64,000 nt of DNA from Flavobacterium ajazii (lineage in GTDB: Bacteria; Bacteroidota; Bacteroidia; Flavobacteriales; Flavobacteriaceae): NCBI RefSeq assembly GCF_010614725.1, contig NZ_JAAEHL010000016.1:46667-110666 (forward strand), in the 5' to 3' direction. Below are positions 43,378 through 53,054 of the stretch, in pieces. A program made the translations under genes and the position numbers. Below the pieces are notes generated by a model. That model saw only the letters and a program-made list of their open reading frames with translations. It made no database searches and was not told the origin of the DNA. Each line of letters begins with the position of its first letter. Position 1 is the first letter of the stretch.

Positions 43378-46300
43378 TATAGTTTTAAAGTTGCACCAAA
43401 ACTGAAGGTTCTGGAAGTTGGGTAACTGGCGTAATCGATACCGATAGACTGGTTTCCACCGTTTGATTTTGGTGTATTGACTAAAGGATCATATCCTGAA
43501 TAATTTGTAATCGTAAACAGGTTCTGACCTGTTACATAAAGCGTTAATCCGTTTAACCAGGTTACGTTTTTCAGGTTGAAATCATATCCTAAACGAGCTG
43601 TGTTTAGCCTGATAAAATCAGATTTTTCAAGGAAAAGCGATGATAAAACCGGAGAGTTGGTAGAATTTGCGCCAGAGTCATAATATTGTGAAGCTACGTT
43701 TCTGTCTGAAGCCAGGTTGTTGATATTTAAAGCATTCAAACCTGTATTGTTCAACAAATAACCTCCTGTCTGACCAATGATAGAGAATGAAAAACTGAAG
43801 TTTTTGTATTTCATATCACTGTTAAGTCCGTAGTAAAAAGTTGGCAGAGCCCCTTCAAAAATAACACGGTCACTGTTGTCAATTTTTCCGTCACCGTTTT
43901 GGTCTTCAAAAATATCATTTCCGTTAGCATCAAAACCAATATGTTTTCTCATATAAAATGATCCTGCTGCATATCCGTTTTTATAGATATTCGCATTTAC
44001 ACCAGATTGTCCCGGTCCTGAAACGGTTCCGGTTAAGATTTCTGAAACCGGTAAATCTTCTATTTTATTTCTTAATGTTGCACCGTTTACATCTACATTC
44101 CATGTAAAATCCTTCGTATCGATTATTTTTGAACCTAACATGATCTCGATACCTTTGTTGATGATTTTACCATCTTTGATATTCGTCCAGATTGTTGTTG
44201 TCGGACTTAATACCGGTGCCGGTACGTTTAAGATTGCGTCTGTAGTTGTTTTGGTAAAATAGTCAACAGTTCCGTATAGTTTATCATTCCATAAACTAAA
44301 ATCTGCTCCTACGTTAAACTGAGTAACTACCTCCCATTTCAAATCAGGATTGGCTGTTCTTACTACCGAAATTCCGTTTACCAGATTCAAATCATCATAC
44401 AAATAATATCCGTCTGCTCCTGACAAAGAATAACTTGCTTTTGTCAATTTGTTCTCCACTTCCTGGTTTCCGGTTTGTCCCCAGCTCGCTCTAAGTTTTA
44501 AGTTGTTAATCGCTGTAGCTTCTTCAAGGAAACTTTCTTTGAAAAGATTCCATCCCAAAGCAAATGAAGGGAAGTAACCATATTTGTTGTTTTCTCCAAA
44601 ACGAGTCGAACCGTCTGCTCTCATCGAAGCTGTTAACAGGTATTTATCATTAAAAGTATAATTTACCCTTCCGAAGTATGACTGTAATTCGTTTTCCTGT
44701 GCATAACCTGTAATTACCGGTTTTTCTCCTTCATAACCCGGATTGATTGATGGTTTTACACCAACACCTTTATCCGTAATGTTTTCAATAGTAAAATTGG
44801 TTCCTGATCTTTCAAATTTCTGATAAGAAAAACCTCCCAAAGCCTCGATTTTATGCTTGTCTAAATTTAAATTGTAAGTTAGATAATGCTCGATCAGAGA
44901 GTTTTTAGAATCCAGATTGCTCTGAGCGTACCTTCCTGTTGGATTTAAATCTGTAGTGTTTGGATAAATTGTGGTATTTCTTTCAGATGTAGAACGGTCA
45001 ATACCTACGTTTAATTTATATTCTAATCCGTCGATAATTCTAAAAGAAGTTTCTAAGTTTCCTAAAACTCTCAAAGTGCGTGTTTCATCTTCGTAAATGC
45101 TTAACAAATAAGCCGGATTGTAGTGCGCATTCATATTAAAGTTGGTGTACTTTCCATCAGCATCATAAACAGATCTTGTTGGATTTGCCATCAAAGTATG
45201 TACAATCAACTGCCCATTGGATCCTCCGTCATCACTGGTTGGAACACCGTTATCTTTGGTTTCACTTGCTGTAAGGTTCATTTTTAATTTTAAACGTTTA
45301 TTGTCTAAAAATGATTCCGCAGCATTAATTCTGCCCGAAAGACGTTTGAAATTACTGTTACGGATAACCCCTTCCTGATCCATGTGCGCTATCGAAGCAT
45401 AATAATTTCCAGAATCAGTTTGCTTAGCAAAAGAAAGAGCGTTGTTTGTCGTAATCGCAGTTCTGTAAATTACATCCTGCCAGTCTGTGTTTCCGCCATG
45501 ATCAAAAGCCGGGTCTTTAATCGCTTTTCTATATTCATCTGCACTTAAAACGTCCAGTTTATTGGCTACAGTTGCAACTCCTACGTACGAATCAAAAGTC
45601 ATAGTTCCTTCGCCTTTTGCTCCTTTTTTAGTGGTTACAAGAATAACTCCGTTAGAACCTCTCGCACCGTAAATAGCAGCTGCAGAAGCATCTTTTAAAA
45701 CCGTAATCGATTCAATATCACTTGTATTCAAAAAGTTTAATGGATTTTTTGCTGAAGATGATCCAAAACCAACATTCGTCCCAGTCGGACTCACATCGTC
45801 ATTTGACAAAGGCAAACCGTCTACTACGAACAAAGGTGTACTACCGCTTCTGATAGACCCGACTCCTCTAATCGTTACGTTTACTCCTGCTCCCGGTTCA
45901 CCGCTTGAATTCACTACACGTACACCCGCAACTTTTCCCTGAATTAAATTATCTACAGAAACATTAACCCCTTGTTTAAAATTTGCTGCTTCTAATTGTG
46001 TTACGGCTCCGGTTACATCTTTTTTAGACTGTTTTCCGTAACCAACGACTAATACTTCGCTCAGTTCTGATGTATTTGGTTCTAACTGAATCGTCATAAA
46101 ACTCTTTTGAGCCACAACGGTTTTCATTTTATAACCTAAATACGAAACCTCAAGATTTCTGCCTTCTTCAACCGTAATTTCGAATTCTCCGTCAAAATTA
46201 CTTACCGAAGCATTTTTAGTAGTAGCTTCTACAATACTTACTCCTGGCATTGGAACACCATTTTCGTCAACAATTTTTCCTTTTACTTTAATCTTATCTG

Positions 46301-46658
46301 CATCTTCGTTCTTTTTTACGGCAGCAGTTTTCTGAATCAGAACTAATTTTCCGTTGATGTTGTAATTGAAATTTGCTTTTTTAGAAAGGTCATTTAAAAT
46401 AACAGCTACAGATTCATTTGTATAATTTACAGTATAGACTTTATTATCTGCAATAATTGCTTGTCCGTAACTAAATTTATAATCTGTTTTCTGACTTAAT
46501 TTTGAAAAAATAGAAACTAGTGTTGCTTTTTCTATTTTATTATCTACATTTGATTTTTTGTAATCGACTTTACTGTAACCGTTCTGAACAGACAGCAGCG
46601 TCAGGACTAAAAAGAAAAGTCCTTTTAGAAGATTTAAATTGATTCGTTTAAAATACAT
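43377..46658 (-). CDS. SusC-family TonB-dependent receptor with STN domain
   Basis: 1093 residues. A signal peptide (LLKGLFFLVLTLLSVQNGYS) is followed by an STN domain at about residues 45-105 (ATLVSIFSKLSQKTDYKFSY), a carboxypeptidase-regulatory domain (KVKGKIVDENGVPMPGVSIVEA), a plug (ESITVLKDASAAAIYGARGSNGVILVTTKKG) and a barrel ending RTFSFGATLKL. The STN domain and upstream FecR/sigma pair make it a signalling importer. No glycosidase is nearby; a PI-PLC-like protein and a metallophosphoesterase are, which hints at a phosphorylated substrate. Confidence 0.95.
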   Translation of the reverse strand: MYFKRINLNLLKGLFFLVLTLLSVQNGYSKVDYKKSNVDNKIEKATLVSIFSKLSQKTDYKFSYGQAIIADNKVYTVNYTNESVAVILNDLSKKANFNYNINGKLVLIQKTAAVKKNEDADKIKVKGKIVDENGVPMPGVSIVEATTKNASVSNFDGEFEITVEEGRNLEVSYLGYKMKTVVAQKSFMTIQLEPNTSELSEVLVVGYGKQSKKDVTGAVTQLEAANFKQGVNVSVDNLIQGKVAGVRVVNSSGEPGAGVNVTIRGVGSIRSGSTPLFVVDGLPLSNDDVSPTGTNVGFGSSSAKNPLNFLNTSDIESITVLKDASAAAIYGARGSNGVILVTTKKGAKGEGTMTFDSYVGVATVANKLDVLSADEYRKAIKDPAFDHGGNTDWQDVIYRTAITTNNALSFAKQTDSGNYYASIAHMDQEGVIRNSNFKRLSGRINAAESFLDNKRLKLKMNLTASETKDNGVPTSDDGGSNGQLIVHTLMANPTRSVYDADGKYTNFNMNAHYNPAYLLSIYEDETRTLRVLGNLETSFRIIDGLEYKLNVGIDRSTSERNTTIYPNTTDLNPTGRYAQSNLDSKNSLIEHYLTYNLNLDKHKIEALGGFSYQKFERSGTNFTIENITDKGVGVKPSINPGYEGEKPVITGYAQENELQSYFGRVNYTFNDKYLLTASMRADGSTRFGENNKYGYFPSFALGWNLFKESFLEEATAINNLKLRASWGQTGNQEVENKLTKASYSLSGADGYYLYDDLNLVNGISVVRTANPDLKWEVVTQFNVGADFSLWNDKLYGTVDYFTKTTTDAILNVPAPVLSPTTTIWTNIKDGKIINKGIEIMLGSKIIDTKDFTWNVDVNGATLRNKIEDLPVSEILTGTVSGPGQSGVNANIYKNGYAAGSFYMRKHIGFDANGNDIFEDQNGDGKIDNSDRVIFEGALPTFYYGLNSDMKYKNFSFSFSIIGQTGGYLLNNTGLNALNINNLASDRNVASQYYDSGANSTNSPVLSSLFLEKSDFIRLNTARLGYDFNLKNVTWLNGLTLYVTGQNLFTITNYSGYDPLVNTPKSNGGNQSIGIDYASYPTSRTFSFGATLKL

Positions 46659-46696
46659 GATTTAAGTTATTGGTTTTCGATACTTAATTATTAATC

Positions 46697-46717
46697 GCAG
46701 TTGTTCTCAGCAACTGC
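46697..46717. promoter_or_regulatory. Hairpin between fecR and susC of the second locus
   Basis: GCAGTTG pairs with CAACTGC around TTCTCAG, with nine T residues on the plus-strand side. It lies in the 72-base gap between minus-strand fecR and susC, matching the position of the hairpin at 8058-8105 in the first locus. Confidence 0.45.
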
Positions 46718-46730
46718 TTTTTTTTTGATT

Positions 46731-47654
46731 TTAGTTCACTTTTACTGTCTTGTCATATACATTAAAGTTTAGGTTTGTGATATAATTTATTTGTTTTAAA
46801 ACACTTTCGAGTGACGCATTCTTTTCGATAAATACCGTTACCGGAGTACTTAAAACCGATTTGTTTTCGAACTGAAATGTTACGCCGTATTTGTATTGTA
46901 AAATGGTAATGACCTGCTGAAGTGTAGCTTCGTTTAAAGCAATATCCGAAGCATACCAGTTCACCAGCAATGATTTATCGACCTGAAGGCGGGTTAATTT
47001 ATCTCCCTCAAACAAGGCTTTTTCATTCGGAACCAGATCGATACTCTGTCCTTTTGCCGTAACATTTACTTTTCCGGTTACGACAATAACTTCGCATTTT
47101 AATTTTGACAGCTGAATGTGAAATGAAGTTCCCAATACCTTCGTTTTGATTTCTCCTGACTGAATAATGAAAGGGTGTTTTTTGTCTTTGGCGACTTCAA
47201 AAAATGCATTTCCTTTTAAAAGAGAAACTTTTCGCTCTTCGCCCAGAAATTTTTCAGGATACTGAAATAATGAGTTTGCTGCCAGATAAATTTTCGAGCC
47301 ATCACTTAACTTGATAGACTTGGGGATATCTGATGTTTTAAATGTCAATTGCTTTTCTATAGCAATTTCAGGTTTATAGAAAAATCCTAAACCAACAAGA
47401 AAAAGAATACTGGCAGCTGCCATATATTTTAAATAAGGAAATGCTCTCTTTTGAGGACCAATCCTAAACTGAATATTTTCATATATATTTTGAGACGCTT
47501 CATCCGGGTTTCCCATAGAATCGTCATCCCAATTTGCTTTTTGATATTCGCTTAAAGCGAAATCTTCTAATAGTTTTTCCTCTGCTTCGGATGTTTTATG
47601 CTGAACACTTTTATCAATAAGATGTTCTAAACTATGTTTGATTCTTTTTATCAT
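46731..47654 (-). CDS. FecR-type anti-sigma factor
   Basis: 307 residues. One membrane helix lies near residues 75-92 (YLKYMAAASILFLVGLGFFY). The periplasmic FecR domain has KSIKLSDGSKIYLAANSLFQYPEKFLGEERKVSLLKGNAFFEVAKD. The C-terminal DUF4974 segment is ATLQQVITILQYKYGVTFQFENKSV. It relays the state of the SusC receptor at 43377 to the sigma factor at 47733. It lies 78 bases after the sigma gene. Confidence 0.92.
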   Translation of the reverse strand: MIKRIKHSLEHLIDKSVQHKTSEAEEKLLEDFALSEYQKANWDDDSMGNPDEASQNIYENIQFRIGPQKRAFPYLKYMAAASILFLVGLGFFYKPEIAIEKQLTFKTSDIPKSIKLSDGSKIYLAANSLFQYPEKFLGEERKVSLLKGNAFFEVAKDKKHPFIIQSGEIKTKVLGTSFHIQLSKLKCEVIVVTGKVNVTAKGQSIDLVPNEKALFEGDKLTRLQVDKSLLVNWYASDIALNEATLQQVITILQYKYGVTFQFENKSVLSTPVTVFIEKNASLESVLKQINYITNLNFNVYDKTVKVN

Positions 47655-47732
47655 AATACTTCTTGTTACCAGTAAGTACCCGAATCAGGAAATCGTACTA
47701 TCCGGAAATATTATGAAACCGTTACCCGAAAG

Positions 47733-48263
47733 TTATTTTAAAAAATTTTGATGCAAAATAACATAAGGAGCCAGCCAGACCAGGTCTTTCAGACCTTCAC
47801 GCAGTTGTTTTAGCCCTGATGAAATTTGATTTTTAACGGTTTGCTTCGAAATTTCGAGTTCATCTGCAATCTGATCAATTGTCATATCCTGCATTTTGTA
47901 CATCAGCAGCACTTCTTTTCGTTTTTCAGGAAGCTGGTCTAATAAAGAATAAATCAAATCCATGACCTCTGAATCGATTGTCGAAAAATGATCGATTACG
48001 TAATCTTCGAATTTATCTTCGAGAATGGTCTTGTCAAACCTGTTATTTTGGTAATGTTTAAAAACCTGATTTTTTACTGCCCTGAACAGATAAGGACCAA
48101 TAACGTTTATTTCTGTCTCGGTTTTTCTTTCCCATAGATCAACAAAAACATCCTGAACTATATTCTGCGCCAGATCATTATCCTTTGTCATTGTATACGA
48201 AAAAGCAGTTAACTTTTTCCAGTATTGGGTATACGTCTTTTCAAAAATTTCGGGACTTATCAT
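47733..48263 (-). CDS. ECF-type RNA polymerase sigma factor
   Basis: 176 residues. Region 2 is FEKTYTQYWKKLTAFSYTMTKDNDLAQNIVQDVFVDLWERK. Region 4 is LPEKRKEVLLMYKMQDMTIDQIADELEISKQTVKNQISSGLKQLR. First gene of the second sus locus; the order sigma, fecR, susC, susD on one strand is the standard trans-envelope signalling cassette. It probably drives the susCD pair and perhaps the divergent PI-PLC-like gene. Confidence 0.92.
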   Translation of the reverse strand: MISPEIFEKTYTQYWKKLTAFSYTMTKDNDLAQNIVQDVFVDLWERKTETEINVIGPYLFRAVKNQVFKHYQNNRFDKTILEDKFEDYVIDHFSTIDSEVMDLIYSLLDQLPEKRKEVLLMYKMQDMTIDQIADELEISKQTVKNQISSGLKQLREGLKDLVWLAPYVILHQNFLK

Positions 48264-48780
48264 GGCTTATTTTAGTGGTATTTAAGAATGTAAAATAAGG
48301 AAATGTAAGACCAAGGTTTTTTGTCTCAAGGTTAACTTTTAATTAAATAATAACCCCTTTTGATGAAGAAATACTACTATTTTAAGCCAAAAATGACAAT
48401 CGATTGCTGATTTCTTTTTTTTTATCTAACACGAAAATAGAATTCAGGCTTTAATTTAGTCAGCTTTAAAACGAAAGTAAAAACGTTACTCAAAAAATAA
48501 TTTAACACATAGAAACATAGATTTTTTCTGCTTTTCTTTAAGGTTACAAAAGAAGCTCGCTTCCACACATAGAATTTATATGGATTCAAAAAATATAGCA
48601 TGAATCATTTTTTAGAATAAAAACTTGCTTCACACATTTTATACTATATGATTTGATACAAGTGAAACGCCTTTTAGCATTCATAAACTATGCCTCTATG
48701 TGTTTAAAATAATTACGTTACAACATTTTAAATCATTTATCTTATTCCCTTATCTTTATTAAACCTATTATTTTCAAATT
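48264..48780. other. Intergenic region holding repeat copy B
   Basis: 517 bases between the divergent sigma gene and PI-PLC-like gene. The main content is the 201-base dispersed element at 48505-48705. I see no extra gene. Confidence 0.6.
48505..48705. repeat. Dispersed element with inverted ends, copy B (201 bp)
   Basis: The left end is AACACATAGAAACATAGATT and the right end CTATGCCTCTATGTGTTT, an inverted match. The core AAGTGAAACGCCTTTT is present. It is longer than copies A and C because a CACACAT-containing segment appears twice inside (near 48564 and 48651). Confidence 0.85.
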
Positions 48781-49836
48781 ATGAAACAAATTCTGTTTAC
48801 ATTTCTCATGACTGCTGCCGTTAATGGCTCTTTATCCGCCCAAAGTAACGACCTGAAAATAAATCAGCTTCAGGTTATTGGTTCGCACAATAGCTATCGT
48901 CATGCCATTGAAACCGATTTATACAATCTTATTCAGGCAAAAGACACTACGCGTTCTTTAAAAGGATTGCAATACACCCATATAAGTATTACCGAACAAC
49001 TGAATAAAGGTTTACGAAATCTGGAAATCGATGTTCAGGCCGATGTTAAAGGAGGAAAATATGCACACCCAAAAGGTTTGGATCTTGCAAAATCTCAGGA
49101 AGCTTATGACCCAAACGGAGAAATGAAAAAACCGGGTTTTAAAGTTTTTCATATGATCGATATTGATTTTAGAACTTCATGTTACACTTTGCAAAACTGT
49201 CTTGCAGAATTAAAAAAGTGGTCTGACACCAATCCGGATCATGTTCCTGTTTTCATTACGCTGGAACCAAAAGACGATGACAGTTTCTTAGGTACAAAAG
49301 CAGAGAAATTTACGACCGAATTGTTCGACGCTTTAGATAAAGAACTTCGCAAAGGTTTAGGGAATAAATTAATCACTCCGGACATGGTTCGCGGAAAATA
49401 CAAAACGCTGGAAGAAGCTGTTTTAAACAACAACTGGCCTACACTCAAAAAAGCAAAAGGCAAGTTTTTATTTATGCTGGATAATAGCGGAGCAAAAAGA
49501 GATTTATATGCTTTGAATCACCCGTCATTAAAAGGCCGTGCGGCTTTTATCAACGCTGAACCTGGAAAACCAGAAGCTGCAACTTTATTCAGAAACAATC
49601 CTGAAGATGCACAAATCACTGATTTGGTAAAAAAAGGCTATTTGATCAGAACCAGAGCCGATGCCGATACCAAAGAAGCAAGAGCTAATGATTATTCGCA
49701 CTTTGAAGCAGCCAAAAAATCCGGTGCTCAGATTATAACAACTGATTATTATCTGCCAAGTACTTTTTTTGATTCTTCTTATCAAATTAAATATGATGAC
49801 GGGAGTTATGTGAGAACTAATCCGGCGAATAAATAG
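48781..49836 (+). CDS. Secreted PI-PLC-like phosphodiesterase (Ca2+-dependent type)
   Basis: 351 residues with signal peptide ILFTFLMTAAVNGSLSAQ. The TIM-barrel PI-PLC pattern is visible: VIGSHNSYRHAIE with the catalytic His, LNKGLRNLEIDVQAD with Glu and Asp ligands, FKVFHMIDIDFRTSC with the second His, and PVFITLEPKDDD. The C-terminal part has TRADADTKEARANDYSHFEAA and AQIITTDYYLP. The family hydrolyses glycerophospho- or phosphoinositide diesters. It is divergent from a SusCD locus and convergent with a metallophosphoesterase, suggesting surface phosphate or phospholipid-headgroup scavenging. Confidence 0.85.
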   Translation: MKQILFTFLMTAAVNGSLSAQSNDLKINQLQVIGSHNSYRHAIETDLYNLIQAKDTTRSLKGLQYTHISITEQLNKGLRNLEIDVQADVKGGKYAHPKGLDLAKSQEAYDPNGEMKKPGFKVFHMIDIDFRTSCYTLQNCLAELKKWSDTNPDHVPVFITLEPKDDDSFLGTKAEKFTTELFDALDKELRKGLGNKLITPDMVRGKYKTLEEAVLNNNWPTLKKAKGKFLFMLDNSGAKRDLYALNHPSLKGRAAFINAEPGKPEAATLFRNNPEDAQITDLVKKGYLIRTRADADTKEARANDYSHFEAAKKSGAQIITTDYYLPSTFFDSSYQIKYDDGSYVRTNPANK

Positions 49837-49904
49837 TTGTTTCAGGTTTTATTGTTTCAAGTTTCAGGTTCTTTGTTAGGCTTGAAACTTGAAACCTGAA
49901 ACAA
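49837..49904. other. Large imperfect hairpin between convergent genes
   Basis: TTGTTTCAGGTTT and CAAGTTTCA (49837 onward) pair with CTTGAAACTTGAAACCTGAA to 49904, with a bulge of about 8 bases on the left arm. No clear U-tract follows. It probably acts as a transcript end structure for either gene. Confidence 0.55.
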
Positions 49905-49917
49905 AACAAACTTAGCG

Positions 49918-51858
49918 TTACTTGCGGTTAATAACCCCACTCTTCAAATTCACTGTAAAATGATCTGCCGGAATTTCACGCATGAATTTATTGAAGATGA
50001 TTAAAAACAAACGTAATTGTTTTTGTAAAGGTTTTTCTTTTGAATTATTGTCTTTATAATTTTCGAAATACAATTGAGATAATAATTTGTATTGTCTGGC
50101 TCTCGCCTCTCCAACATCTGCCAAAGCCAGTTCGTCAGCGCTTCTGAAACGATAAAAATCAACTAAAAAATCGTAGCCGTTCCAGTTGAAATCTGCTCTT
50201 TTTACTTGATTTTCAATTAAGAATTTATCGGTTTTGATTTGCGCTTCTGTCCATTCTTTTTTAAAATACTCTTTATTTTTCAAGATCACATCAAAATCCT
50301 GATCTGAATTTATATTTGCCAAAATCAGCAGTTCTTCCCCTGAAACATTTAGAAAAAAATCTTTAAACGCAGAAGGCCAGTCATCTTTTAGAAATCGGAG
50401 ACGCACTAATTCCTTTAAATGAAAATCGGTAAAATCATGATAACTTTTGGTTTTCAGAATATCGATATTCCAAATGTCTTTGGTATTCTGACTTTCCAAA
50501 AACTGATATTCCATTTTATACAAATCGAAAAGTTCATCATAACCGGGAACATTATCTATTGTGATAGTCTGAATATCAACCAGATTATCTTTTTTTATCG
50601 TCAGTAATTTATACGCCGGAATATAGGCTGCCAATGAAGGTGTCTGGATATTAACCAAAGTGTTTCCTTTTGCCGTGGTTCGGATACCTGTATCGTTGAT
50701 GTGCATGTGTCCGCCAAAATGAATCTTCAAACCAGCATCGGCAAAAACCTGCGCCACTTCTTCAACCGGAACACGGTTCAATTGCCATTTATTTGGCCCT
50801 AAAAGTTCTTTTATTTCTGCCGAGGCATCATCGTTAAAATCAATCATCGGAAAATGACTAAAAGCAATCAGTATTTTACCCTGCTCTTTGGCTTGCGCCG
50901 AAATATCTTCGACCCATTTTATAAGGTGTTTTTTATTTGAAAGCACGTTATTATACCCCGTACTCGCTTCCGAATAACTTCCGGAATCCTTTGGATCTGA
51001 ACCATTTTTCTTTGGAATATACACATTTCCGTCAATAGCCATTAGCCAAAGCCCTTCTAGAGGTTCAACCACATAGCTCACATCCGGAACTTCGTAACCC
51101 GGTGCCACACTATAAACCCTTTTTGATAATTCAGCCGCTTCTTCAGCCTTTTTGTAATTGTAATTTTGACTGGTATAACCCGCAAAAGGCGTTGACCAGA
51201 ATTTGTATTTTTTATCGGGGTAAAAACTAAAATGTTTCAATCCCTCTGTAATTCCTAAATAACCCATTTTAGCAATATCGGCAGTAACCACTACAGGCTG
51301 TTCCATAATTAAATTCGGCTTATACAATCCGTCTTTGCTATAAATGGGCTGACTTTTACCCTCTTTTCCTAAAAAATCTTCTTTACCGGATTCCTGAGCA
51401 AAAGGACCGACAGGATCATGATTTCCGGTAGTGATAAAGAATTCAATATTGTATTTTTTTCGATACTGGTCAAGGATTTTTTCCAGTCCGCGCACATGTA
51501 TCGGCTGGCCGTCATCTGTATAATCTCCCGGAAGTGCTACGTATTTTATATTTCGCTTTGCAATATCTTCTAAAGCAGCGATGAAAGCAAAATAGTTTTC
51601 ATTAAAAATGCGGGTCGAATGCAGCTGAGAAGCCATAGTTCTTGCCAAAGTATATTTACCGGATTTGGGATTCAAAACGCCCCGATATTCATTATCCGAA
51701 AACTTTCCGAATAAATCCTGCAAGTGTACATCTGACAAAAAAGCAACCTGAACTCCGTTAAGAGAATTTTCTTTTTGTGCTGAAATTGTAAAGTTGAAAA
51801 AAACGAAAAATAAAACAGACAAACAGCCTTTATGTGAAAAAGTAATTTTGAGAATCAT
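49918..51858 (-). CDS. Exported metallophosphoesterase
   Basis: 646 residues with a signal peptide (LSVLFFVFFNFTISAQ). Calcineurin-like motifs in order: VAFLSDVHLQD (DxH), VALPGDYTDDG (GDxxD), ITTGNHDPVG (GNHD), IAFSHFPMID and KIHFGGHMHIND (GHxH), all within residues about 35-400. The C-terminal 250 residues are helical with no known motif. It is a two-metal phosphatase or phosphodiesterase acting in the periplasm or at the surface. Convergent with the PI-PLC-like gene; together they could strip phosphate from a diester. Confidence 0.88.
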   Translation of the reverse strand: MILKITFSHKGCLSVLFFVFFNFTISAQKENSLNGVQVAFLSDVHLQDLFGKFSDNEYRGVLNPKSGKYTLARTMASQLHSTRIFNENYFAFIAALEDIAKRNIKYVALPGDYTDDGQPIHVRGLEKILDQYRKKYNIEFFITTGNHDPVGPFAQESGKEDFLGKEGKSQPIYSKDGLYKPNLIMEQPVVVTADIAKMGYLGITEGLKHFSFYPDKKYKFWSTPFAGYTSQNYNYKKAEEAAELSKRVYSVAPGYEVPDVSYVVEPLEGLWLMAIDGNVYIPKKNGSDPKDSGSYSEASTGYNNVLSNKKHLIKWVEDISAQAKEQGKILIAFSHFPMIDFNDDASAEIKELLGPNKWQLNRVPVEEVAQVFADAGLKIHFGGHMHINDTGIRTTAKGNTLVNIQTPSLAAYIPAYKLLTIKKDNLVDIQTITIDNVPGYDELFDLYKMEYQFLESQNTKDIWNIDILKTKSYHDFTDFHLKELVRLRFLKDDWPSAFKDFFLNVSGEELLILANINSDQDFDVILKNKEYFKKEWTEAQIKTDKFLIENQVKRADFNWNGYDFLVDFYRFRSADELALADVGEARARQYKLLSQLYFENYKDNNSKEKPLQKQLRLFLIIFNKFMREIPADHFTVNLKSGVINRK

Positions 51859-52078
51859 AAGTTAAGCTTGAATGGAATTTAAAAGTCTGCAATTCTATTG
51901 ATTAAAATCCAAAATTCGTTTACCCTATTGTTACCGAATGATAATTTTTATGGCTTATTATATTTTTGACATAGATAACTTGCTAGATCCTGTTTTTATT
52001 GAATTCCCAACCAATTAAAAACATAAAACACTGATATTAAAACAGTTATTTTTAATAAATTATGATTTTAAATTAACA

Positions 52079-52114
52079 TTTGTTCTAAAATACAACACAA
52101 ACATCATATATTTG
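52079..52114 (+). promoter_or_regulatory. Candidate promoter of the carbonic anhydrase gene
   Basis: TATATTTG (TAnnTTTG) at 52107-52114 with TTTG at 52079-52082, spacing 24 bases, slightly longer than usual. Confidence 0.5.
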
Positions 52115-52169
52115 CTAATTAAGTAACATGATTATTCTTACATTAAATTCAACTCTTAATCTCACCAAA

Positions 52170-52916
52170 ATGAAAAGAAAAATTTACACAATTTATGTAG
52201 CCATTGCGGCAACACTAGTACTTTTTTCCTGCAATAGCTCAGGAAAAGAAAAAGACTGTCCACAAATTACTCCTGTTCCAACACCTTTAAGAGAACGGGT
52301 TTTAACTGCAAAAGAGCAAGCTGCTCTAACACCTGATGCAGTTATCAAAAGCCTGAAAGAAGGCAACAAACGATTTTCAACCAATAATATTACAGCAAGG
52401 GATCATTCTGCAATGGTACGTAATGCAGCTCCTGGTCAATTCCCTAAAGCAGTAATTCTTTCCTGTCTCGACAGTAGAATTCCGGTCGAAGACGTTTTTG
52501 ACAGAGGTATCGGTGATCTTTTTGTAGGACGCGTAGCCGGAAATTTTGTCAACACCGATTTATTGGGAAGTATGGAATTTGGATGCAAACTTATGGGTGC
52601 AAAATTAATTGTTGTTCTGGGACATGAGTCCTGTGGTGCCATTACTGCTACTATTAACAACGAACATTTCACCGATAATATAACTGCAATGATAGAAAAT
52701 ATAAAACCTGCAGTAACTGCTTCACAAAATTTTGATGGAGAAAAAACTTCTAAAAACAAAGAATATGTGGCCTATGTTGCAAAAAATAATGTAATTAATA
52801 CTATAAAAACAATTCGGGAAAAAAGCTCGGAATTAAAAGGAATGGAAGACAGAGGCGAAATTAAAATAGTAGGAGCTTACTATAATATAAAAGACGGAAC
52901 GGTGACATTTTTGTAA
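52170..52916 (+). CDS. Beta-class carbonic anhydrase lipoprotein
   Basis: 248 residues from ATG 52170; an in-frame ATG at 52128 would spoil the export signal. The lipoprotein signal is YVAIAATLVLFSCNSS. Zinc ligands are Cys and Asp in ILSCLDSRIPVEDVF and His/Cys in VVLGHESCGAI, all in the beta-class order, with GRVAGNFVN between them. It interconverts CO2 and bicarbonate in the periplasm. Single gene ending in a strong terminator. Confidence 0.93.
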   Translation: MKRKIYTIYVAIAATLVLFSCNSSGKEKDCPQITPVPTPLRERVLTAKEQAALTPDAVIKSLKEGNKRFSTNNITARDHSAMVRNAAPGQFPKAVILSCLDSRIPVEDVFDRGIGDLFVGRVAGNFVNTDLLGSMEFGCKLMGAKLIVVLGHESCGAITATINNEHFTDNITAMIENIKPAVTASQNFDGEKTSKNKEYVAYVAKNNVINTIKTIREKSSELKGMEDRGEIKIVGAYYNIKDGTVTFL

Positions 52917-52970
52917 TCATCAGAAAACCAACAGATTTGTTATTTATCAAAATACAAATTGTTCCATTAA

Positions 52971-53016
52971 AAAATGCTTTGAGGTGTTCAACTGTCGAAA
53001 ACCTCAAAGCATTTTT
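52971..53016 (+). terminator. Terminator of the carbonic anhydrase gene
   Basis: AAAATGCTTTGAGGT pairs with ACCTCAAAGCATTTT, 15 base pairs, and the T run continues. Confidence 0.85.
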
Positions 53017-53029
53017 ATGAATTAATCTT

Positions 53030-53037
53030 TATATTTG
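53030..53037 (+). promoter_or_regulatory. Candidate -7 box of the SDR gene
   Basis: TATATTTG lies 17 bases before the start codon at 53055. No TTG is at the usual -33 spacing. Confidence 0.4.
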
Positions 53038-53054
53038 ATGATTAAAATACTAAA

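Noticed and set aside
46697..46726. Plus-strand terminator with a nine-T tract
   Set aside because: No plus-strand gene precedes it; both neighbours are on the minus strand, so I treat it as an inter-gene hairpin instead.
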